From: Tetradesmus obliquus
Taxonomy: Eukaryota > Chlorophyta > Chlorophyceae > Sphaeropleales > Scenedesmaceae
Assembly: GCA_030272155.1 (NCBI GenBank)
Contig: CP126191.1
Coordinates: 5,664,501 to 5,728,500, forward strand
Reading direction: 5' to 3'
DNA length: 64,000 nt
Shown: piece by piece, positions 36,233 through 44,800 of the stretch
Layout: the number at the start of each line of letters is the position of its first letter
Position numbering within the stretch: the first letter of the stretch is position 1
Made by a program: the position numbers and the translations under genes
The notes under the pieces: model-generated
What the model was told of the DNA's origin: nothing
The model's input: only the letters and a program-made list of their open reading frames with translations
Database searches by the model: none

Positions 36233-36714
36233 GACCTGTGCATATGCATGTCTATACATGCTCTATCTCCTCCTATACTCATCACATTTGGCAGGTGTTG
36301 TAGGATCCTTACATGTCTGCTGCAACATGCAGCCATGACGGGCCCTCAACAGACAGCCTGCCTTCAGAATGCTGCCTTGCCATGATTTGCCTAATCAAAT
36401 CAGCGGCTTGAGTTCAGCCTGCCGTACTGTACTGCAATATGTATAGTGTGCTGTCACTGACACTGATTAGAAAAGTGCATTCATGTTCGGACACGAAAAC
36501 TTTTTGATTGCACCAGAAATGCGTGTGATGGGAGAGACGGTTATGCATGCATGACCAAAGTTGATCTCACACACAGAGGTTTTTCATGGGGTTGAACCTC
36601 ATTTGAGTGACAGCCCGAGCTGAGCTGTCTGCAGCTTCAAATCCTTTCAGGTGTTAGTGGTGGCGTATGCCGCGTGAGTACACCAGTATAACCCCCTCTC
36701 TCCCGTGCTGAAAC
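36233..36714. other. LINE 3' flank before the Penelope-like array
   Basis: About 480 bp with no reading frame of note. It should contain the 3' UTR of LINE copy B and host sequence up to the direct repeat flanking the Penelope-like array. Confidence 0.45.
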
Positions 36715-36726
36715 ACCGCATGACCA
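36715..36726 (+). repeat. Candidate target-site duplication, left copy
   Basis: ACCGCATGACCA at 36715-36726 recurs exactly at 40220-40231, directly bounding the Penelope-like array on both sides. Bases beyond the repeat differ. Confidence 0.55.
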
Positions 36727-36802
36727 TTGTAAACAAGCAAGTGGTTGTCAGCGACCCAGGCAGCGGTACGTAAGGAGCCTTAGACGAACGTGAAGTCCTT
36801 AA

Positions 36803-36854
36803 CAAGGATGACTAGTGCCGAGTTTCGGCTTTTGACAGCCTCATCAGATCCTGC
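36803..36854 (-). ncRNA. Hammerhead ribozyme, copy 1 (long stem III)
   Basis: Read on the minus strand: helix I strand GCAGGAT, core CTGATGA, stem II GGCT/AGCC closed by GTCAAA, core GAA, stem III, then GTC with the cleavage point (plus 36810|36809), and helix I return ATCCTTG. All invariant hammerhead core bases are present, in type I topology. Stem III here is ACT/AGT (3 bp) around a CGGCACT loop, 7 nt longer than in the other copies. Confidence 0.8.
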
Positions 36855-37047
36855 GTAGACCACATGCGTGTAAGGCTAGATGTAAGTGCTCACGAACGAG
36901 CAGTACAGCTGACAATGACACTGACAGTGCCAGCTGTACGTGTACTGCCTCTGGCAGTGAAAGTACGATGCTGCCATGTGATGTGATCATGCATGGCAAG
37001 CAGCATGCAAGCATAATAAATGCAAGCAAATGCAAGGCACTTAAACT

Positions 37048-37977
37048 TCAGTGCCGCGCACGAATCAGGCGCGATGCAATGGATTTGTTTTTGGTGTAGG
37101 CAACTACAACACGTGCTGCAGGGCCCCCAAATATCCGTGACACCTCTGGGTGATGTTTGTACTGCGCATACACGCGGTTCAGCACCACACCAATACGTGC
37201 TCTCATCTCAAACTGCCCATTAGGCAAGACAAGCACTGGGGCATCACCTCTACGCTGCTGCCGTCTGCCTGGCGGGCGGCTGAGCAGTGCAGTGCGGCAT
37301 GAATGATCCACAGCAGCAAACCAGCTTTGCAGCTGGCGTGCTGGGTAACCTCTGTCCAACAGCCTGTTCATGAACAGAGTTTTCATGCGTTGAAAGTCAC
37401 CAGGCAGTGTATTAGTAACAGCATAACGCTGCAGTTCTGCCTTGATGAAACCCTTGTACATGCCTGGCCTGTGAAATGAGTGCCAAGGAATATACATGTA
37501 GTGGTTGTGGGGCTTTTGGTATGTTGTAACCTTAAAACCCACTGAGGGACTAGCAGAGTCCATGCACTTGCTGATAGTGATGTCCATATAATCTATGCTG
37601 GTCTGGCTGACTTGCCAAGTCAGCCGTATGTTGGGCAGTGTGCTGTTGAGTGCTTGCAGGAACAGCAAAAGGCTGGCATAATCCTGCTCCACACAAAAAA
37701 GCCATCATCTATACAGCGTTTATAGATTGCAGGCCAGTAGGCACTCTGCTGCTGTACCACAGCTTCTAGCTTGGCAGCAATGTAAATGTTGCTGTATGGA
37801 GGAGCAACAGGGGTGCCCATGACGGTACCCTGCACCTGCCTGTAGTAACTGCCACCAAATTGGCAGTAACCATGCTTCATCACAAGGTCAGCAGTTGTAA
37901 ACAAGCAAGTGGTTGTCAGCGACCCAGGCAGCGGTACGTAAGGAGCCTTAGACGAACGTGAAGTCCTTAACAAGGAT
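37048..37977 (-). pseudogene. Penelope-like RT fragment, longest copy, frameshifted
   Basis: Minus-strand RT C-terminal half, starting right after the copy-2 ribozyme cleavage point with the frame LRTSRSSKAPYVPLPGSL. It contains FGGSYYRQVQGTVMGTPVAP and the catalytic block KRCIDDGFFVW. Just after GFFVW (near plus 37690-37695) the frame shifts by one base into EQDYASLLLFLQALNSTLP, so the coding sequence is broken. The rest runs to TAA/TGA at about 37048 and ends SIASRLIRARH. The N-terminal RT and any endonuclease are absent. Confidence 0.75.
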
Positions 37978-38015
37978 GACTAGTTTCGGCTTTTGACAGC
38001 CTCATCAGATCCTGC
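37971..38015 (-). ncRNA. Hammerhead ribozyme, copy 2 (minimal stem III)
   Basis: Same fold as copy 1 with core CTGATGA, stem II GGCT/AGCC, GAA, then ACTAGTC where stem III is only A-U and C-G closed by a TA dinucleotide. Cleavage point predicted at plus 37978|37977. Helix I pairs AGGAT with ATCCT. Confidence 0.78.
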
Positions 38016-38208
38016 GTAGACCACATGCGTGTAAGGCTAGATGTAAGTGCTCACGAACGAGCAGTACTGCTGACAATGACACTGACAGTGCCAGCTGTAC
38101 GTGTACTGCCTCTGGCAGTGAAAGTACGATGCTGCCATGTGATGTGATCATGCATGGCAAGCAGCATGCAAGCATAATAAATGCAAGCAAATGCAAGGCA
38201 CTTAAACT

Positions 38209-38846
38209 TCAGTGCCGCGCACGAATCAGGCGCGATGCAATGGATTTGTTTTTGGTGTAGGCAACTACAACACGTGCTGCAGGGCCCCCAAATATCCGTG
38301 ACACCTCTGGGTGATGTTTGTACTGCGCATACACGCGGTTCAGCACCACACCAATACGTGCTGTCATCTCAAACTGCCCATTAGGCAAGACAAGCACTGG
38401 GGCATCACCTCTACGCTGCTGCCGTCTGCCTGGCGGGCGGCTGAGCAGTGCAGTGCGGCATGAATGATCCACAGCAGCAAACCAGCTTTGCAGCTGGCGT
38501 GCTGGGTAACCTCTGTCCAACAGCCTGTTCATGAACAGAGTTTTCATGCGTTGAAAGTCACCAGGCAGTGTATTAGTAACAGCATAACGCTGCAGTTCTG
38601 CCTTGATGAAACCCTTGTACATGCCTGGCCTGCGAAATGAGTGCCAAGGAATATACATGCGGTGGGGTTTTTGGTATGTTGTAACTTTAAAACCCACTGA
38701 GGGACCAGCAGTTGTAAACAAGCAAGTGGTTGTCAGCGACCCAGGCAGCGGTACGTAAGGCCATTGTAAACAAGCAAGTGGTTGTCAGCGACCCAGGCAG
38801 CGGTACGTAAGGAGCCTTAGACGAACGTGAAGTCCTTAACAAGGAT
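38209..38846 (-). pseudogene. Internally deleted Penelope-like RT fragment, unit 2
   Basis: The same element as the longest copy but lacking 344 bp. The segment from after CLFTTA to before SVGFKV is missing, and the two sides join in frame as TTAGPSVGFKV. About 170 codons stay open to RLIRARH. The catalytic IDD motif is in the deleted part, so no active RT can be made. Confidence 0.75.
38712..38815 (-). repeat. 52-bp local tandem duplication inside unit 2/3
   Basis: The segment starting TTGTAAACAAGCAAGTGG at 38712 is repeated at 38764. The same duplication is present in the next unit (39581 and 39633), showing it arose before unit amplification. Confidence 0.8.
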
Positions 38847-38884
38847 GACTAGTTTCGGCTTTTGACAGCCTCATCAGATCCTGC
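38840..38884 (-). ncRNA. Hammerhead ribozyme, copy 3 (minimal stem III)
   Basis: Identical over the core to copy 2, 869 bp further along. Cleavage point predicted at plus 38847|38846. Confidence 0.78.
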
Positions 38885-39077
38885 GTAGACCACATGCGTG
38901 TAAGGCTAGATGTAAGTGCTCACGAACGAGCAGTACAGCTGACAATGACACTGACAGTGCCAGCTGTACGTGTACTGCCTCTGGCAGTGAAAGTACGATG
39001 CTGCCATGTGATGTGATCATGCATGGCAAGCAGCATGCAAGCATAATAAATGCAAGCAAATGCAAGGCACTTAAACT

Positions 39078-39715
39078 TCAGTGCCGCGCACGAATCAGGC
39101 GCGATGCAATGGATTTGTTTTTGGTGTAGGCAACTACAACACGTGCTGCAGGGCCCCCAAATATCCGTGACACCTCTGGGTGATGTTTGTACTGCGCATA
39201 CACGCGGTTCAGCACCACACCAATACGTGCTCTCATCTCAAACTGCCCATTAGGCAAGACAAGCACTGGGGCATCACCTCTACGCTGCTGCCGTCTGCCT
39301 GGCGGGCGGCTGAGCAGTGCAGTGCGGCATGAATGATCCACAGCAGCAAACCAGCTTTGCAGCTGGCGTGCTGGGTAACCTCTGTCCAACAGCCTGTTCA
39401 TGAACAGAGTTTTCATGCGTTGAAAGTCACCAGGCAGTGTATTAGTAACAGCATAACGCTGCAGTTCTGCCTTGATGAAACCCTTGTACATGCCTGGCCT
39501 GCGAAATGAGTGCCAAGGAATATACATGCGGTGGGGTTTTTGGTATGTTGTAACTTTAAAACCCACTGAGGGACCAGCAGTTGTAAACAAGCAAGTGGTT
39601 GTCAGCGACCCAGGCAGCGGTACGTAAGGCCATTGTAAACAAGCAAGTGGTTGTCAGCGACCCAGGCAGCGGTACGTAAGGAGCCTTAGACGAACGTGAA
39701 GTCCTTAACAAGGAT
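39078..39715 (-). pseudogene. Internally deleted Penelope-like RT fragment, unit 3
   Basis: Near-identical to unit 2, with the same deletion joint and 52-bp duplication and the open 170-codon C-terminal frame. One visible coding difference is MRARIG here versus MTARIG in unit 2. Confidence 0.75.
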
Positions 39716-39753
39716 GACTAGTTTCGGCTTTTGACAGCCTCATCAGATCCTGC
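39709..39753 (-). ncRNA. Hammerhead ribozyme, copy 4 (minimal stem III)
   Basis: Identical over the core to copies 2 and 3. Cleavage point predicted at plus 39716|39715. It belongs to the outermost, 5'-truncated repeat. Confidence 0.78.
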
Positions 39754-39946
39754 GTAGACCACATGCGTGTAAGGCTAGATGTAAGTGCTCACGAACGAGC
39801 AGTACAGCTGACAATGACACTGACAGTGCCAGCTGTACGTGTACTGCCTCTGGCAGTGAAAGTACGATGCTGCCATGTGATGTGATCATGCATGGCAAGC
39901 AGCATGCAAGCATGGTAGATGCAAGCAAATGCAAGGCACTTAAACT

Positions 39947-40181
39947 TCAGTGCCGCGCGCAAATCAGGCGCGATGCAATGGATTTGTTTTTGGTGTAGGC
40001 AACTACAACACGTGCTGCAGGGCCCCCAAATATCCGTGACACCTCTGGGTGATGTTTGTACTGCGCATACACGCGGTTCAGCACCACACCAATACGTGCT
40101 CTCATCTCAAACTGCCCATTAGGCAAGACAAGCACTGGGGCATCACCTCTACGCTGCTGCCGTCTGCCTGGCGGGCGGCTG
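39947..40181 (-). pseudogene. Truncated Penelope-like RT end, outermost repeat
   Basis: Only the last 75 or so codons of the RT remain, matching the other copies up to plus 40181, where homology stops within the RPPGRRQQRRGD region. A short unrelated stretch then runs to the right-hand direct repeat at 40220. Confidence 0.7.
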
Positions 40182-40219
40182 TACAAGCCCCTGTACAATT
40201 CACCCTATCTTCTTCTTCT

Positions 40220-40231
40220 ACCGCATGACCA
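40220..40231 (+). repeat. Candidate target-site duplication, right copy
   Basis: ACCGCATGACCA, identical to 36715-36726, immediately right of the array. Confidence 0.55.
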
Positions 40232-41035
40232 GCAAAGTCGTCTGGCATGCAGGCGTACTGAACCTGTTAGCAGTACACCCCTGTGCTGAACAACAGCAAT
40301 GCTTAGTGCACATTGCAGGTACACAGCTCTGCTCTCTAGCAAACATTTGCACAGTTGAAGAGTACCCTTGGTCTTCGCTTCAAAGTACCAATGGTCTTTG
40401 AAGCAAAGGATTAGCCAGTGTTATCAGCATATGACAAGTATCACAACCGGCACCTTGCACTGGCTGTGAGCAAGGCTGACGCAGCACGCACACACATGCT
40501 GGACCTAGAGCCCTCAGTTGACCAGACATCGATGCAACATAATGATGGCTGTGTGATGCGCCAAGTGCACGTCATACAAAACAGCGCCCAGAAGCCAATG
40601 ACAATCCCTGGCGAGCACCGCACGCATGGCGAAAGTGCACACCACACCTATGCACCCAACTGGCATGTCAGTTTGAGACGAGGTGAAAACATCACTAACA
40701 TGCGCCAAAGATCCCATTCCTATGTCACTGTCACCTGGTTACACCCGCTGCGGAGCTTGCAGCAAAGCGTGCTGTGTGCGCCAGCGCTGATGTCTGTCAC
40801 ACGGAGGCAATGCTGCCACACATCATGCGCAGGCGCACATATAGCTCTCGCTTGGCTGACCAGTGGCGGCAGCGGAAGATGCTGATGCCGTACCCATAAC
40901 CAGAACGAGTTTTCATGACGCCATTCGGAGCAGCCACACACACCTCTGCCAGAGTTCAGTGCTGCTTCCAATCCAGCCGCTGGAGCAGCTGCAGCGGCCT
41001 GCCTCCTTGTTCACTGAAGCAGCCGGTGCAGCAGC
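40232..41035. other. Intergenic region between transposon array and kinase gene
   Basis: About 800 bp. An open frame at 40418-40885 has no family features and is not called. Plus TTACA at 40739-40743 (minus TGTAA) could end the kinase transcript 293 nt after its stop. Confidence 0.45.
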
Positions 41036-41828
41036 TCACCGCTCCGGCCTCATGGCATCCAGCTGAGCGATGATGTCGCTGAAGGTGGGCCTGCAGGCGC
41101 ATGTACACAGCGCAGCAGCAGCAGGCAACAGCGATAAGGAGAAGGTTGACGGTATAACATGATCCATGACCTTGTCTGCCGAATGCCATACCCTGTTTCT
41201 CTACTCCTAGCAATAGCTGCAGCACAGGTGAAGCAGGAGCCACAGCAGCACAGCACGTACAGCATAAGCAAGCGCACTACAGTGCCACTCACCTGCCCTT
41301 GGGGTCCCTAGCCAAGCACGCAGACACCAGCTGTGCGAAAGCCGGTGGTGCAGTGCCAGGTAGCACTAGCACCTTGCCAGTGCTGACGCTGTGCAGCACC
41401 TGGCTGTGAGACATGCCAGGGTACGGTGAGCGCCCAGTAAACATCTCCCACAGCACCACGCCAAAGCTGCACAACAATGGCAGCGCAGTCGCAGGCAAAC
41501 AGCATAACTAGAACAGTGTAACGAGCGTGGATAATTCATTATTGTGTACATGAGCACAACACTGAGCAGTGCATGCATAGCGCAAGCCACTGATGGCACC
41601 ACATACTATGCTGTAGTACAGCTGCATACATGCAGCCCTCCCTGCCGCAACTGCAGCTACAGATGTTCGCTTCAGCCAGCTTGCTCCTCACCTGTACACG
41701 TCTGCCGCCTTGCTCATCTTGCCCTCGATGAGCAGCTCTGCAGGCATGTGTGTGACCGTGCCGTAGGTGCGAGTCTGGATCACAGGCGCCTCGTTGCTCA
41801 CCAGCCGCGACAGCCCAAAGTCGGAGAT

Positions 41829-41872
<44 letters not shown>

Positions 41873-44800
41873 TCAGTTTGGCGCTGAGCTGCAGCATGTG
41901 ACTGATGGTGACTGGTGGGTCAGAGGAAACCATGCTCTGCCAACGGCGGTGCCCCGCCCCTGCTGCTCAACAAGCTGCTATAGCCTGCAGCCTTCAAACA
42001 GCCCAACCAAGACTTGACTGCCTGCTGGGCCGCACCTTGGCAACAAAGCCGCGCTTGTCGTCAGCCGTCACAGTCAGCAGCACGTTGTTGCCTGTCAGGT
42101 CCCCGTGCAGGATGTTCTTGCTGTGCAAGTACGACAGCGCCCCAGCCATCTCACGCGCAGTAGCCTGCAAGCACAGCAGCAGCGGCAGCAGCAGGAAGAT
42201 GGGCGGTTAGCAGAAGCAACTCTTGGCCCCATCAGAGTCCCTTGCAATACATTGTGGCTAAACATGGCTCATGCTGAAGCAGGCGCTGACCTACATCAAC
42301 AGGCCAACTGCCAGTGTTGCGCCAGGCGCGCATGGCACGCAGCGAACTCGCTGGACCAGCGCCATGCGCCGCCTCACCACGACAGTGTCCATGTCTGCCT
42401 CCATGCTGTCCTTGCGCCTGAACCAGCCCTTGCTGATGGCGTCAGCCACGCAGCCGCGGTTGCAGAACTCCAGCACCAGCCTGCAGGCAACCACGGCACA
42501 CATGCACACACTCACACCAGCATCGTGGTTGCTCAGCAGCAAGCTTGTAGTACTGAGCATGATAGAGTGAGCATGAGCTCAAGCAGGCCCCGTCAGCCGC
42601 CAGCCGCCACAACTGGCATGGCTGCTGGTGTGCAGCCCACAGCCAGCACCGCACTGCTGCAGCATACAGGACAGGTTGCTGCTGTGCCATGTGCATCGCC
42701 TGCCCCAGCAGCCCAGCCAACACAACCCACGCACCACGTCTCCAGCATCTGCTCCCTGCTCCTGCTGCTGGGCAGGCCATTGGCACTGAGCAGCGACCCA
42801 TCATCCTCGCCCTCATCCTCCTCATCCAGGCCAGCCATGGGCAGCGGCCGCGTGACGTGCTTGTACGTGCGCACCTGCAGATGTGGAGCAAGGTCAGCAG
42901 CTGGTGATTGGACGGTGAACAGTGGACGCATACAGCCGGCATTCTTCCACGCTCGTGCATGCTGATAATAATAGGCAGACAAACACAGTCCGTTGCTGCC
43001 AGTCCCCATCTGCTTTTATGTTTTACCATGCGGTGTGCGGCCTTCATAAGCTGCTGAGGTGTGCTGTGGCGGGCTGCCCACACTGCCCCGTCACTCACCA
43101 CGTGCGGGTGCTGCACCTGCTCGCTCAGCAGGCCCTCCAGCAGGCAGCCGTCCTCATGTTGCTGCTGCGAGTACTCCAGCACCTTGACGGCCACCATCTT
43201 GCCGTTCCACATGCCTGCCAGCAGCAGCAGCAGCAGCACGGCATCAGAGGTAGTGCAAACCCCAAAAGCAACTCTTGACGTGTCTACGCAACAATGTGAT
43301 GTTGGTGCAATGCAGGTAGGGTGTGGTAGCTGCCTTGCAGCCCCAATTTCCCTACTTGAAACCCTGCCTCAGTGCACGCAAGACCTGCGCCACGCTGCAG
43401 TTGGCTCGGCAAGGCACGGCAATGCATGCAGGCGCCGCACCTCTGTACACGCGTCCAAAGGCGCCCTTGCCCAGCAGCGGCCCCAGCTTGATGTCTTGGA
43501 AAGGCCCGTCAGTCGCCATCAGGCTGAAACTAGCCATTTTCCGCACAGGGCGCCTTGCGACAGCAGCGCTGCCGGCCGCACTGCCGCTAGCTGCACTGCT
43601 GCCTGCTGCGCTGCCGCTGCTGGTCCGCTGCGCCTGCTGCTGTTGCTGCTGCTGTTGCTGCGGCGAGGGCACCGGCTTCAGCGCCACAAAGTAGAAGGCG
43701 CGGTTGCCCTCTGCCGTGCTGGGCAGGAAGTTGGGGATGCCGATCAGCGGCATGTGCTGGTCCAGCCCAGTGGTGGCGGCGCAGCGGAACTGCGCCATGG
43801 CGTACTGCAGCACCTGGCCTGAGGAGAGGCTGCTGCGGGAGTTGAGGGAGTTGGACTGCGCCTGGGCCGCTGCAGCGTCCTCTGAGCTCTGAGGGGTGAA
43901 GTACGTGATCATGAGCTCAAACTGCAAAACGCAGGAAGCACCAGAAGGGAGTGATCAGCAGCTGTGCAGTGTCAATTACCTGCAGCCCCAACCTTTGCTG
44001 AACTGCTGTTGCTTAAGAGCAGCCGCAGAAAACAGCAGCAGACAAGGCATACATCATACGACTAGCGGGCCGAAAGCTATAGGGTGCGGCTACAACATGC
44101 CACGTTGCCAAGGACTTGCAGCAGAGATACAACAGCCGAGCAGAGCTCACGTTCTCCTGCTTTGCAATTGCGTCTGCATAGTCCTGCCCGTGGTCCGTGG
44201 GCCCTAGGGAGCCAGGCGCAGGCGGCTGCGCGCAGCAGCAGCACAGCAGCAGCAAATTTGTCAGGCAAGCAGTAGTGTGACGAGCTGGATGCATGCATTT
44301 AAGAAACCAGCTGCAGCACCTGCACCAAGCAAGGGTGCAGCTCAGCCTCTGCGACACCGGTGCCAGTGAGCCTCGGGCCACCACACCAGGAAGTGCACAC
44401 TTCTGCAAAGTAGTCACTTACAACCTGCAGCCTCATAACAACGCACGGTGCTGTGGTGCACATATTGTGGCAGCCCTCATCTGGCCGCAGCAGCTCTCAC
44501 TTCCAGTAGCAGCCTTCCCGCCACAACGCCCTCACCTTAAACACACTCCAGAATCCTAGCCCTTCCATGCGCTTCTGCCCCACCACGCTCTCCCATGCCT
44601 CATTGGCAAACACGATGTTCCAGTCGTCACCAGAGGTGTCCACCAGCATGATGGCCTCACTGCAGCACACAGCACAGGCAGGCAGCAGCGCCGCGTGCAC
44701 GTGCTGATGTCAGCAGCGGCTCTCGACCAAGACTTCCTGCAAGCTCACAAGCTTGCAAACCTCTCCCCTTTGATACCCACGTCTGTGTGCCATCAGCTCG

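Larger units (their letters stand above)
36727..40219 (-). mobile_element. Tandem Penelope-like retroelement array with hammerhead ribozymes
   Basis: Four head-to-tail partial copies on the minus strand. Each has a reverse-transcriptase C-terminal region, about 190 bp of downstream sequence and a hammerhead fold. Ribozyme-to-ribozyme spacings are 1168, 869 and 869 bp. The RT part has Penelope-like features: GTVMGTPVAPPYSNIYIA, YKRCIDDGFFVW, a TYQKPH...IPWHSF block and a VVAYTKNKSIASRLIRARH end. No GIY-YIG endonuclease is in the window. Direct tandem copies and hammerheads in the repeated termini (pLTRs) are known traits of Penelope-like elements. The outermost copy (39947-40181) is truncated. 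Two units share a 344-bp internal deletion plus a 52-bp local duplication, so one rearranged unit has been amplified. Confidence 0.82.

Noticed and set aside
36844..37035. A 63-codon minus-strand frame repeated four times (36844, 38005, 38874, 39743) starting MHLLAFIMLACC
   Set aside because: It overlaps the hammerhead and downstream region of each Penelope-like unit. It has no family resemblance, and its repetition follows from the DNA repeat, so it is not called a gene.
37020..37223. A plus-strand 67-codon frame repeated in each array unit
   Set aside because: It is the antisense shadow of the RT C-terminal coding sequence.
40418..40885. Plus-strand 155-codon open frame
   Set aside because: No recognisable motif, composition unlike neighbouring exons, and it lies in the flank of the transposon island. 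Probably chance.
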